Shown here: piece after piece, positions 48,473 to 59,858 of the stretch | Position numbering within the stretch: position 1 is the stretch's first letter | How the letters are laid out: each line of letters begins with the position of its first letter | From: Streptomyces sp. TLI_105 | Lineage (GTDB): Bacteria; Actinomycetota; Actinomycetes; Streptomycetales; Streptomycetaceae | Direction of reading: 5' to 3' | Assembly (NCBI RefSeq): GCF_900105415.1 | Contig: NZ_FNSM01000001.1 | Location: forward strand, 6,697,501 to 6,761,500 | Length of the DNA stretch: 64,000 bases | Notes under the pieces: generated by a model | Told to the model about the DNA's origin: nothing | Databases searched by the model: none | The model's input: the letters and a program-made list of their open reading frames with translations, nothing else | Program-made: the position numbers and the translations under genes

Positions 48473-48476
48473 CTGA
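47229..48476 (+). CDS. tnpB: RNA-guided endonuclease TnpB
   Basis: This 415-residue TnpB looks active. It has the N-terminal helix-turn-helix-like region (FKFRFYPTDAQAVELSRTFG), the WED/REC part to about residue 180, and a split RuvC nuclease with all three acids: D191 (ALDVGLTTL), E275 (VIEDLNVRGM) and D357 (THDRDENGAKN). The zinc finger has C328, C331, C347 and C350 (CSNCGY ... CPGCGTTHD). TnpB cuts DNA next to a target-adjacent motif under guidance by an omega-RNA from the element's right end. The last 45 residues overlap that RNA. The stop codon (48474-48476) lies outside the element, in host DNA. Confidence 0.93.
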   Translation: MKGKHVRRAFKFRFYPTDAQAVELSRTFGCVRKVYNLALQARTEAWYQRRERVNYVQTSAMLTDWKKTEDLAFLSEVSSVPLQQALRHLQGAFVNFWEGRAQYPRFKSRKKSRATAEYTRSAFRWRDGRLTLAKLSEPLRIVWSRALPPGVEPSTVTISRDGAGRWFVSLLVEDPAVRPLPPADSPAVALDVGLTTLVTLSTGEKIANPKHERRDRKRLARAQRQLARKQPGSQNRQKAQRRVARVHAKISDRRRDYLHKLTTRLVRENQTIVIEDLNVRGMLKNRSLARAISDASWSELRSMLEYKCHWYGRQLVVINQWYPSSKACSNCGYVLAKLSLGVRHWTCPGCGTTHDRDENGAKNLLAAGLAVTACGAGVRPQREQSRTGRLALKQEAKRVTAGSFSDYRCGEMDVN

Positions 48477-48492
48477 TCGCGATACGGTAACG
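48366..48492 (+). ncRNA. putative omega-RNA (scaffold plus guide) of TnpB
   Basis: Three hairpins sit in a row before the right end: CGGGA-GCAG-TCCCG (48372-48385), AGCGG-GTGA-CCGCT with a GNRA loop (48418-48431), and TCTCCG/CGGAGA (48439-48460). The scaffold should end at TCAA 48472. The next roughly 16-20 bases of host DNA (48473-48492) would be the guide. Boundaries are inferred from TnpB systems, and the 5' end is approximate. Confidence 0.5.
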
Positions 48493-48578
48493 TTCCGCGC
48501 GATGTGGCGGTGTTCGAACAGCTGCCGCACTACGTAGAGGCGGATCGTCCGGAAGCCTCGCGGCTGTTTTGGGGATCG

Positions 48579-50348
48579 ATGACTGAGTATGGCCGGGGCC
48601 CAGGCTCCGAACCGTGGCACCCCGGGGACCCGCTCTACGGGGACCAGGGGTGGGAGGGCCAGCAGCAGTACCCGCACCCGCAGCAGGCGAGCCAGTACGG
48701 CCATGGCGGCCAGGGCTACGTGGACCCGTACGGTCAGGGCGGTCACGCCGACCAGGGCTACGGTGGCGATCCGTACCAGCAGCAGGGGCAGCAGTACCAG
48801 CCGCAGCAGCCGCAGTACGAGCAGCACCCGCAGCAGTACGCCGATCCCCAGTACCAGCAGCAGTACCAGCAGTCGCAGCAGCAGTACGAGACGGGGTACC
48901 CGGGCGGCGGTTACGACACGCCCGGGAACCTCGGACAGCAGTACGACGGCAACTGGGAGACCGGCCAGGCGGCGATGGCCTACGGCGCGCCCCCGGCCGA
49001 TCCGTACGGCGGTCAGAACCCGGACCTCTACGGCACGCCCGAGGCCTACCCGCCGCCCCAGCCGCCCGGCCGCCGGCAGCACCCGCCGGAGCCGGTCGTC
49101 GACTGGGCGCCGGAGGAAGAGGCGCACCCGGAGCCGGAGCCGGAGGAGGAGAAGCACCCCTTCTTCACCGGCGACGACGACGCGGACGACGACGGCCACG
49201 ACGAGGAGCCGGGACGCGGCCGCGGCTCCCGCGACGGCGACCGCGAACGCCGGAGCAAAGCGAAGAAACGCAAAGGCAAGAACGGCGTGGCCTGCCTGGT
49301 CGTCGCCCTCGTCCTGGTCGGCGGCGTCGGCGGCATCGGCTACTTCGGCTACCAGTTCTGGCAGGGCGAGTTCGGCGCGGCCCCCGACTACACGGGCAGC
49401 GGCAGCGGCGAGGTCCAGGTCGAGATCCCGAAGTTCGCGGGCGGCTACGAGATCGGCAACATCCTCAAGAAGGCGGGCGTCGTCAAGAGCGTCGACGCCT
49501 TCGTCTCGGCGCAGCAGAAGAACCCCCGGGGTCTTTCGATCCAGGCGGGCGCCTACACGCTGAAGAAGGGGATGTCGGCGGACAGCGCGGTCACGCTGAT
49601 GCTGAACCCTGCCAGCCAGGCCAATCTCATCATCCCCGAGGGCAAGCGCAACGCCTGGGTCTACGAGAAGCTCGACGAGCGACTGGACCTGAAGCCGGGC
49701 ACGACCAAGGAGATCGCATTCGCGAAGGCGGACTCCCTCGGGCTGCCCGACTGGGCGAAGAACCACGAGGAACTCAAGGACCCGCTGGAAGGATTCCTCT
49801 TCCCCGCGAGCTACCCGGTCGCCAAGGGCAGCAAGCCCGAGGACGCCCTGCGCAAGATGGTGTCCCGCGCGAACCAGGAGTACACCAAGCTGGACCTGGA
49901 GGCGAAGGCGAAGGGCCTGGGCGTCAAGGGCCCGTGGGAACTCCTCACGGTCGCCAGCCTGGTCCAGGCGGAGGGCAAGACCCACGAGGACTTCCGCAAG
50001 ATGGCGGAGGTCGTCTACAACCGCCTCCGGCCGGACAACCACGAGACGTACCAGCTGCTCCAGTTCGACTCGACCCTCAACTACCTGAAGGGTCAGAGCG
50101 AGATCAAGATCTCGGAGCAGGAGGCGAACACCAACACGGACCCGTACAACACGTACAAGCACAAGGGACTGCCGCCGGGGCCGATCAGCAACCCGGGCAA
50201 CGAGGCCCTGGCCGCCATGCTCAACCCCACGAACGACGGCTGGATCTACTTCGTCGCCACCGACGGCATGAGCAAGACCGAGTTCGCGAAGACCCTGGCC
50301 GAGCACAACAAGTTGAGGGACAAGTTCAATGCCAACACGGGCCAGTGA
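48579..50348 (+). CDS. mltG: endolytic murein transglycosylase MltG
   Basis: This 589-residue type II membrane protein cleaves nascent glycan strands outside the membrane. The cytoplasmic N-terminus (1-230) is extremely rich in Gln, Tyr, Gly and Pro, then acidic, then basic (RRSKAKKRKGKNG). One transmembrane helix follows (about 235-260), then a LysM-like region (AYTLKKGMSADSAVTLML) and the YceG catalytic domain with E465 in SLVQAEGKTHEDF and LRPDNHETYQLLQFDSTLNYL. I start at ATG 48579 (MTEYGRGPGS) after TTTTGGGGATCG. The tnpB element now separates it from ruvX by 1.4 kb, so it needs its own promoter or element read-through. aroE overlaps its end by 20 bases. Confidence 0.93.
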   Translation: MTEYGRGPGSEPWHPGDPLYGDQGWEGQQQYPHPQQASQYGHGGQGYVDPYGQGGHADQGYGGDPYQQQGQQYQPQQPQYEQHPQQYADPQYQQQYQQSQQQYETGYPGGGYDTPGNLGQQYDGNWETGQAAMAYGAPPADPYGGQNPDLYGTPEAYPPPQPPGRRQHPPEPVVDWAPEEEAHPEPEPEEEKHPFFTGDDDADDDGHDEEPGRGRGSRDGDRERRSKAKKRKGKNGVACLVVALVLVGGVGGIGYFGYQFWQGEFGAAPDYTGSGSGEVQVEIPKFAGGYEIGNILKKAGVVKSVDAFVSAQQKNPRGLSIQAGAYTLKKGMSADSAVTLMLNPASQANLIIPEGKRNAWVYEKLDERLDLKPGTTKEIAFAKADSLGLPDWAKNHEELKDPLEGFLFPASYPVAKGSKPEDALRKMVSRANQEYTKLDLEAKAKGLGVKGPWELLTVASLVQAEGKTHEDFRKMAEVVYNRLRPDNHETYQLLQFDSTLNYLKGQSEIKISEQEANTNTDPYNTYKHKGLPPGPISNPGNEALAAMLNPTNDGWIYFVATDGMSKTEFAKTLAEHNKLRDKFNANTGQ

Positions 50349-51171
50349 GACGGGCCGCCGCGCGGCCGTCCTCGGTTCGCCGATCGTCCACTCCCTCTCC
50401 CCGGTCCTGCACCGCGCCGCGTACGCCGCGCTCGAGCTCGACGGCTGGTCGTACGACCGCTTCGAGGTCGACGAGGCGGCGCTGCCCGGATTCGTGACCG
50501 AGCTGGACGAGACCTGGGCCGGGCTCTCGCTGACCATGCCGCTCAAGCGGGCGATCATCCCGCTGCTCGACGAGATCAGCGACACGGCCGCCTCCGTGGA
50601 GGCCGTCAACACCGTCGTCTTCCAGGAGGACGGGCGGCGGTTCGGCGACAACACCGACATCCCCGGCATGATCGCCGCGCTGAGCGAGCGGGGCGTCGAG
50701 AAGGTGGAGTCGGCGGCCGTCCTCGGCGCCGGAGCCACCGCCTCCTCCGCGCTCGCCGCCCTCGCCCGGATCTGCGCGGGACCCGTCACCGCGTACGTGC
50801 GGAGCGAGGCGCGCGCCGAGGAGATGCGCGGCTGGGGCGAGCGGCTCGGCGTGGACGTCCGCACCGCCGACTGGGAGCGGGCGGCGGAGGCCTTCGACGC
50901 ACCGCTGGTCATCGCGACCACCCCCGCCGGCACCACGAACGCCCTCGCGACCGCCGTCCCCGACAGCGTCGGCACGCTCTTCGACGTGCTGTACGACCCC
51001 TGGCCGACCCCGCTCGCCGCGGCCTGGTCCGAGCGCGGCGGAAAGGTCGTCGGCGGCCTCGACCTCCTGGTCCACCAGGCGGTCCTCCAGGTCGAACAGA
51101 TGACGGGCGTCCCGAAGGGGCCGCTCGCGGCCATGCGTGCGGCGGGGGAGCAGGCGCTGGCGGCTCGGTAG
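50329..51171 (+). CDS. aroE: shikimate dehydrogenase
   Basis: This 280-residue enzyme reduces 3-dehydroshikimate to shikimate with NADPH. The substrate domain has AVLGSPIVHSLSPVLHRAAY (SxS motif) and LSLTMPLKRAIIPLLDE, with the catalytic Lys in MPLK and Asp in FGDNTDIPG. The nucleotide domain begins AAVLGAGATASSALAAL (GAGxTxxx). The ATG at 50329 lies inside the mltG end, and the coupling is strong. It heads a shikimate cluster that resumes with aroC after one small gene. The two enzyme runs are probably partly co-transcribed. Confidence 0.94.
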   Translation: MPTRASETGRRAAVLGSPIVHSLSPVLHRAAYAALELDGWSYDRFEVDEAALPGFVTELDETWAGLSLTMPLKRAIIPLLDEISDTAASVEAVNTVVFQEDGRRFGDNTDIPGMIAALSERGVEKVESAAVLGAGATASSALAALARICAGPVTAYVRSEARAEEMRGWGERLGVDVRTADWERAAEAFDAPLVIATTPAGTTNALATAVPDSVGTLFDVLYDPWPTPLAAAWSERGGKVVGGLDLLVHQAVLQVEQMTGVPKGPLAAMRAAGEQALAAR

Positions 51172-51209
51172 GCTCCCCTCCGTACCGAGCGGATCACGGG
51201 GGAGCGGTA

Positions 51210-51464
51210 GTGGACACGGGCGGGGAATTCGTACTGGCGTCGCGGTGGAGCGTGTCCTGGGACATCGTGCGTGCGGTCCTCATGGCGTTCCGCCACGACT
51301 TGCCCGAATGGGTGAGGTATCCGCTGCTCGCGCTGGGCTGCACCCTGCTCGTCCACCAGAGCCTCGGCTGGCTGCGTGAGCGATTCGGCGCGCCCCTGGA
51401 GGACAGCGAGGCCGATCGCGAGAGAGGCGAGGCCGTCCAGGAGAGCGAGGCCGACGTCCGATAG
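51210..51464 (+). CDS. small hypothetical membrane-associated protein
   Basis: This 84-residue protein has one moderately hydrophobic helix (about residues 35-56, WVRYPLLALGCTLLVHQSLGWL) between an amphipathic start and a very acidic tail (LEDSEADRERGEAVQESEADVR). It starts at GTG 51210 with GGGGGAGCGG upstream, a convincing ribosome binding site. It sits between aroE and aroC. I recognise no family. It might be a degenerate or minimal relative of a membrane protein found at this site in other Streptomyces, but I cannot show that. Confidence 0.6.
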   Translation: MDTGGEFVLASRWSVSWDIVRAVLMAFRHDLPEWVRYPLLALGCTLLVHQSLGWLRERFGAPLEDSEADRERGEAVQESEADVR

Positions 51465-51577
51465 CTGGACCGGAGGGCGGGTTCACCCCCCGGACGTGGG
51501 AGGATCGGGGGTGGCGGGCCAGGGCCGCGCACCCGGTCGTGCCGTCGCAGTGCCAGGCGCGAGCATGAGGAGCATCG

Positions 51578-54823
<3,246 letters not shown>

Positions 54824-54851
54824 CACGGCCTGACAGGGCACCAGGGGGAGT

Positions 54852-54881
54852 CCCCGGCCGTTCCCCCAGTGGGGGCCGGGG
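54852..54881 (+). terminator. hairpin terminator after aroQ
   Basis: CCCCGGCC (54852-54859) pairs with GGCCGGGG (54874-54881), with additional CCC/GGG pairing inside. It lies 29 bases past the aroQ stop. Confidence 0.55.
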
Positions 54882-54954
54882 GCGGTAACGTTCCGCCGTC
54901 CACGGACACACCCGTCCGGGGATCCGACAGGCGTACGAGACGGAGTGGCACCGG

Positions 54955-56049
54955 ATGCAGCACGCAGTGGGGGGCCCGCTGCCACCGCCCGAGCGGTCGG
55001 GCCGGACGACCGGCCCCGGACCGGGACCCGCGCCCGGTTCCGCACCGGCTCCCGGCACCGGTGGCGGGGACCTCGGCGGCCAGCCGCCCGTTCCTCCGCC
55101 GGGCGCCCCGTACCCGGGTCCCGCGTCCGGGCCCCGGCTCGGTGCGCACCCGACGGTCCAGGCCGGCACGCCCCGGCCGCCGCACGCCCGGCCGCCCTCG
55201 GCGCCCGGAGCGGGCTGGGGCGGCCCGGGGGGCATACCGCAGCATCCGGCGGGCCCCCAGCACCCCGCGGCGCCCCACCCGGCCGGCCCGCCGCACCCGG
55301 GGGGTCCGCAGCATCCCGCCGCGGGGCCGCAGCACCCGGGGGCTCCGCAGCATCCCGCCGCCGGACCGCACTCCGCGGGGCCGCAGCACCCCTCCTCCGC
55401 CCCGCCGCGCGCGGACCTGACCGGGCACGTGCCGCTGCCGCCCGTGAGCGCGCCCCTCGCGCCGCCCGTAGAGCACGGCGCCGGGACCGGCGCGGCCACC
55501 CTCGCCGTCCTGCTCATCGGCCCCGCGGGCGCGGGCAAGACGACCGTCGCCCGGCACTGGGCGCAGCGCCGCCGCGTGCCCACCGCGCACATCAGCCTCG
55601 ACGACGTCCGCGAGTGGGTCTGCTCCGGCTTCGCCGACCCGCAGTCCGGCTGGAACGAGCACTCCGAGGCGCAGTACCGGCTGGCCCGCCGCACCTGCGG
55701 CTTCGCCGCGCGCAACTTCCTCGCCAACGGCATCTCCTGCATCGTCGACGACGCCGTCTTCCCGGACCGGCCCGTCGTCGGCCTCGGCGGCTGGAAGCGG
55801 CACGTCGGCCCCGGTCTGCTGCCCGTCGTCCTCCTGCCCGGCCTGGAGATCGTCCTGGAGCGCAACGCCGAGCGCAGCGGCAACCGGCGCCTCTCGGACG
55901 AGGAGGTCGCCGCCATCCACGGCCGGATGGCCGGCTGGTACGGCTCCGGCCTGCCGATCATCGACAACTCCACGTACGACGTCGAGACCACCGCGCGCGT
56001 CCTCGACGACGTCCTCGCCCGCGCGATCGCGAGCCCGCCCACCTGGTGA
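54955..56049 (+). CDS. P-loop kinase-like ATPase with Pro/His/Gly-rich N-terminus
   Basis: This 364-residue protein has a first half (1-178) that is low-complexity and built from imperfect PQHPAAG/PQHPGAP repeats. The second half is a compact P-loop domain of the zeta-toxin/AAA_33 kinase type: Walker A GPAGAGKT (189-196), ISLDDVREWVCSGFADPQSGWNEH, where the DD pair follows the first strand, and a later IVLERNAERSGNRRLSDE lid-like stretch. It probably phosphorylates a small molecule or nucleotide, but the substrate is unknown. ATG 54955 follows GAGTGGCACCGG. It lies between the aro and efp groups with hairpins on both sides, so it is likely monocistronic. Confidence 0.72.
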   Translation: MQHAVGGPLPPPERSGRTTGPGPGPAPGSAPAPGTGGGDLGGQPPVPPPGAPYPGPASGPRLGAHPTVQAGTPRPPHARPPSAPGAGWGGPGGIPQHPAGPQHPAAPHPAGPPHPGGPQHPAAGPQHPGAPQHPAAGPHSAGPQHPSSAPPRADLTGHVPLPPVSAPLAPPVEHGAGTGAATLAVLLIGPAGAGKTTVARHWAQRRRVPTAHISLDDVREWVCSGFADPQSGWNEHSEAQYRLARRTCGFAARNFLANGISCIVDDAVFPDRPVVGLGGWKRHVGPGLLPVVLLPGLEIVLERNAERSGNRRLSDEEVAAIHGRMAGWYGSGLPIIDNSTYDVETTARVLDDVLARAIASPPTW

Positions 56050-56058
56050 CCCCGCCCG

Positions 56059-56082
56059 GACGGCCGTTCTGAACAGGCCGTC
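56059..56082 (+). terminator. possible terminator after the P-loop kinase gene
   Basis: GACGGCC (56059-56065) pairs with GGCCGTC (56076-56082), with inner GTT/AAC pairing. It sits 10 bases past the stop. Confidence 0.4.
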
Positions 56083-56109
56083 GCGGCCCGCTGCTCGTAG
56101 GCTCGGAGC

Positions 56110-57222
56110 ATGTCAGAGGTGTATGCGGACCGCCGTGTACGGCTGCGCGACCGGTGCGCGGCCGCGGGCAGCCCGGCGGCCCTGGTCTCCCGCCCCGCCA
56201 ACGTCCGCTATCTCGCGGGTGGTTCACCGCCCGGCGCCGTCCTGCTCGTCGGGCCGGAGCCGGAGACGGACGTCCTGCTCTGCCCCGTCGCGCCCGGTGG
56301 CGAACCGGCCGACGGACGGCTCGACGAGCTCCTCCGGCAGCAGGTGCTGCCCGCCGGAGGAGGCGATCCGGCGGTCACCGCCGTCGACCTCGCCCGCCGG
56401 GCCGGCGCCGACGCGCTCGCGGTCGAGGAGCACCACCTGACGGTGGCCCGGCACCGGGCCATGGGCTCCGCCGCCCCCGCACTGCACCTCGCCGACCTCT
56501 CCTGCGCCGTCGAGCAGCTCAGGATCGTCAAGGACGAGGACGAGATCGCCTGTCTGCGGATCGCGGCGGAGATCGCCGACCAGGCCCTCGGCGAGCTCCT
56601 GGAGTCGATCCTCGTGGGTCGGACCGAGCGCCACCTCGCCCTGGAGCTGGAGCGGCGGCTCGTCGACCACGGCGCCGACGGGGCCGCCTTCCCCACCTCG
56701 GTGGGGACCGGCCCGCACTCCGGGCGCCGCGGGCACCGGCCCACCGACCGCCGGGTCGAGGAGGGCGATTTCCTCTCCGTCTGCCTGGGCGCGGACTACC
56801 GCGGCTACCGGTGCGAGATCGGCCGCACCTTCGTCATCGGCACCACCCCCGCCGACTGGCAGATCGAGCTGTACGAGCTCGTCTTCGCCGCTCAGCGGGC
56901 CGGCCGCGAGTCCCTCGCACCCGGCGCCGAGTACCGGGACGTGGACCGGGCGGCCCGCCAGATCCTGGACGCCGCGGGGCACACGGAGGCCGCCGTGCCC
57001 CTCACCGGGCACGGCGTGGGGCTCGAAATCGACGAGGACCCGCAGCTCTCACCCTCGGCCATGGGTAAACTGGACGCTTGTGTGCCGGTCACCGTCGAAC
57101 CGGGGGTCCACCTCCCGGGCCGGGGCGGAGTCCGGATCGATGACACGCTCGTCGTACGCCAGGAGGCGGACGGCGGACCCGAGCTACTCACCATCACGAC
57201 CAAGGAGCTGCTCGCGCTGTGA
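56110..57222 (+). CDS. M24 (Xaa-Pro aminopeptidase-like) protein with altered metal ligands
   Basis: This 370-residue protein has a creatinase-like N-domain (1-140, with [16 protein letters not shown]) and a pita-bread C-domain. The five metal ligands of M24 peptidases are normally D, D, H, E, E. Here the first reads Cys225 ([12 protein letters not shown]), the second Glu236 (RCEIGRTF), the His is kept ([12 protein letters not shown]), the fourth Glu is kept (VTVEPGVHL) and the fifth is Asp (RIDDTLVV). Catalysis is therefore doubtful. It may bind peptides or need another metal. It lies 49 bases upstream of efp, probably in one transcript, so a link to Pro-rich sequence translation is tempting but inferred. 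Confidence 0.82.
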   Translation: MSEVYADRRVRLRDRCAAAGSPAALVSRPANVRYLAGGSPPGAVLLVGPEPETDVLLCPVAPGGEPADGRLDELLRQQVLPAGGGDPAVTAVDLARRAGADALAVEEHHLTVARHRAMGSAAPALHLADLSCAVEQLRIVKDEDEIACLRIAAEIADQALGELLESILVGRTERHLALELERRLVDHGADGAAFPTSVGTGPHSGRRGHRPTDRRVEEGDFLSVCLGADYRGYRCEIGRTFVIGTTPADWQIELYELVFAAQRAGRESLAPGAEYRDVDRAARQILDAAGHTEAAVPLTGHGVGLEIDEDPQLSPSAMGKLDACVPVTVEPGVHLPGRGGVRIDDTLVVRQEADGGPELLTITTKELLAL

Positions 57223-57271
57223 GGCGCGTACGCCTCCTCGGTCCCACGTCAGTCCAGGAGATTCCGCAACC

Positions 57272-57838
57272 GTGGCTTCCACGAACGACCTCAAGAACGG
57301 CATGGTGCTCAAGCTCGAAGGCGGCCAGCTCTGGTCCGTCGTCGAGTTCCAGCACGTCAAGCCCGGCAAGGGCCCGGCCTTCGTGCGCACCAAGCTCAAG
57401 AACGTGATGTCCGGCAAGGTCGTCGACAAGACCTTCAACGCCGGCGTGAAGGTCGAGACGGCCACGATCGACCGCCGCGACATGCAGTTCTCCTACATGG
57501 ACGGCGACTACTTCGTCTTCATGGACATGGAGACCTACGACCAGCTGCACGTCGACCGCAAGTCGGTCGGCGACGCCGCCAACTTCCTGATCGAGGGCTT
57601 CACCGCCTCGGTCGCGCAGCACGAGGGCTCGGTGCTCTACGTCGAGCTCCCCGCCGCCGTCGTGCTGACGATCAAGCACACCGACCCGGGCGTCCAGGGC
57701 GACCGCTCCACCGGCGGCACCAAGCCCGCCGTCCTGGAGACCGACCACGAGATCCAGGTCCCGCTCTTCGTCACCACTGGTGAGAAGGTCAAGGTCGACA
57801 CCCGCGACAGCAGCTACCTCGGCCGGGTGAACGACTAA
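57272..57838 (+). CDS. efp: translation elongation factor P
   Basis: This 188-residue three-beta-barrel protein rescues ribosomes stalled at polyproline. Domain I has the loop KPGKGPAF with the tip Lys where modification occurs in other bacteria. No modification gene is seen nearby. Domain II carries the [16 protein letters not shown] region. Domain III ends with the signature [24 protein letters not shown]. It starts at GTG 57272 with CCAGGAG upstream. nusB begins 2 bases after the stop. Confidence 0.96.
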   Translation: MASTNDLKNGMVLKLEGGQLWSVVEFQHVKPGKGPAFVRTKLKNVMSGKVVDKTFNAGVKVETATIDRRDMQFSYMDGDYFVFMDMETYDQLHVDRKSVGDAANFLIEGFTASVAQHEGSVLYVELPAAVVLTIKHTDPGVQGDRSTGGTKPAVLETDHEIQVPLFVTTGEKVKVDTRDSSYLGRVND

Positions 57839-57840
57839 CC

Positions 57841-58278
57841 GTGGCCGCTCGGAGCAAGGCCCGCAAGCGCGCCTTCCAGATCCTCTTCGAGGCCGATCAG
57901 CGAGGTGCCTCCGTCCAGGAGGTCCTCGCCGACCAGATCCGGCACGCGCGGTCGGACGACCGTCAGCCGCCGGTCAACGACTTCACCATGCAGTTGGTCG
58001 AGGGATACGCGGCCCACGTGGCGCGGATCGACGAGCTCATCGCGACCTACGCGGTGGACTGGGACCTCGACCGGATGCCCGTCGCCGACCGGAACATCGT
58101 GCGCCTCGGTGCGTACGAGCTGATCTGGGAGGACGAGACGCCCGACGCGGTCGCGATCGACGAGGCGGTGCAGCTCGCCAAGGAGTTCTCCACCGACGAG
58201 TCCCCGACCTTCGTCAACGGTCTGCTGGGGCGCTTCAAGGACCTGAAGCCGCGCCTGCGCCGGGATGCGGACGTCTAG
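57841..58278 (+). CDS. nusB: transcription antitermination factor NusB
   Basis: This 145-residue all-helical protein binds boxA RNA with NusE (S10) and promotes rRNA antitermination. It has the family landmarks RKRAFQILFEADQRG at the N-terminus and LGAYELIWEDETPDAVAIDEAVQLAKEFSTDESPTF-type elements near the end, where LGRFKDL closes the fold. It starts at GTG 57841. It is coupled to efp, and the efp-nusB pair is widespread. A 22-bp terminator follows. Confidence 0.95.
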   Translation: MAARSKARKRAFQILFEADQRGASVQEVLADQIRHARSDDRQPPVNDFTMQLVEGYAAHVARIDELIATYAVDWDLDRMPVADRNIVRLGAYELIWEDETPDAVAIDEAVQLAKEFSTDESPTFVNGLLGRFKDLKPRLRRDADV

Positions 58279-58288
58279 TCCCGTACGA

Positions 58289-58335
58289 CACGCGAAGGGG
58301 CCCGCAGCACTCGGTGCTGCGGGCCCCTTCGCGTG
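58289..58335. terminator. very strong terminator after nusB
   Basis: A perfect 22-bp stem (58289-58310 with 58314-58335) with a TCG loop lies 10 bases past the nusB stop. Confidence 0.9.
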
Positions 58336-58391
58336 CCCTCCGCGGCCCTTCGCGTACGGCCGGCTCCTCCGGGAAGGATCTCGGGGAAAAG

Positions 58392-58433
58392 CGCCGGGCC
58401 CGTGGACGTCGGATGACGTCCACGGGCCCGGCG
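58392..58433 (-). terminator. terminator after bldD
   Basis: A perfect 19-bp stem (58392-58410 with 58415-58433) has a 4-nt loop. On the minus strand the stem is followed by GCTTTTCCCC, a real U-tract, so it terminates bldD. Confidence 0.88.
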
Positions 58434-58462
58434 GTACGTTTCTGCTGTGCCTTCGTAAGGGG

Positions 58463-58963
58463 TCAGCTCTCCTCGTGGGCGACCGCGCGGCGCGCGTCCG
58501 CGTCCAGGACGCCCCAGCTGATCAGCTGATCGGTGAGGACCGAGGGGGACTGGTCGTAGATGACGGCGAGCGTGCGCAGGTCGTCCTGACGGATCGACAG
58601 CACCTTGCCGTTGTAGTCGCCGCGCTGCGACTGGATCGTCGCCGCGTAGCGCTGGAGGGGGCCCGCCTTCTCCTGCGGGACGTGGGCCAGGCGCTCCAGA
58701 TCGAGGACCAGCTTCGGCGGCGGCTCGGCGGCGCCGCCCGGGGTCGTACCCGGCAGGAGCTCCTGCACCGGCACCCCGTAGAAGTCCGCCAGCTCGGCAA
58801 GACGCTGCACGGTCACCGCACGGTCCCCGCGCTCGTACGAGCCGACCACGACCGCCTTCCAGCGGCCCTGGGACTTCTCCTCCACCCCGTGGAGGGAGAG
58901 ACCCTGCTGGGTGCGGATGGCGCGGAGTTTGGCCCCGAGCTGCTTTGCGTATTCGCTGGACAT
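58463..58963 (-). CDS. bldD: developmental master regulator BldD
   Basis: This 166-residue repressor holds back sporulation genes during vegetative growth when bound to tetrameric c-di-GMP. The N-terminal XRE-type HTH (about residues 5-70) reads AKQLGAKLRAIRTQQGLSL with VVVGSYERGDRAVT. The C-terminal domain keeps the complete c-di-GMP signature R114-G-D116 ... R125-Q-D-D128 (RGDYNGKVLSIRQDD). The start ATG 58963 follows GGGAGCGTT. A palindrome matching BldD-type operators lies at 59010-59029, in line with its known autorepression. It is flanked by its own terminator and divergent from pyrR. Confidence 0.97.
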   Translation of the reverse strand: MSSEYAKQLGAKLRAIRTQQGLSLHGVEEKSQGRWKAVVVGSYERGDRAVTVQRLAELADFYGVPVQELLPGTTPGGAAEPPPKLVLDLERLAHVPQEKAGPLQRYAATIQSQRGDYNGKVLSIRQDDLRTLAVIYDQSPSVLTDQLISWGVLDADARRAVAHEES

Positions 58964-59009
58964 AACGCTCCCGGACGCTGTGACGACATGCGGCTGCGCC
59001 GCGCGGCTG

Positions 59010-59029
59010 GTAACTCACTGTGAGGTTAC
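59010..59029. promoter_or_regulatory. candidate BldD operator (autoregulation)
   Basis: GTAACTCACTGTGAGGTTAC is a near-perfect palindrome 47 bases upstream of the bldD start. It contains the TCAC/GTGA half-sites reported for BldD boxes. Autoregulation is known in S. coelicolor. The exact box here is my reading. Confidence 0.6.
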
Positions 59030-59163
59030 GCAGCGTTACACCCACCCGTCAAGCCGAATGGTCCGTACCGCCCCCTCCCGGGGGACGGCGCCCGGAGGGG
59101 CGACAGGGGTGCGCGGGAAACGGGGCTCCACCCCTGGTAGAGTGAACGGCGCAAATCCGACGT

Positions 59164-59775
<612 letters not shown>

Positions 59776-59858
59776 CCGGACCGGCGCCCCCGACGGGTCC
59801 GGGGCACAGCCCTGCGCACCCGCATGCCCTCACCCTCCCACCACGGAGCGAAACCCCG

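Noticed and set aside
48318..51356. 1012-codon frame antisense to tnpB, mltG and aroE
   Set aside because: It spans three unrelated, well-supported genes and a mobile-element boundary, so it cannot be a real conserved protein.
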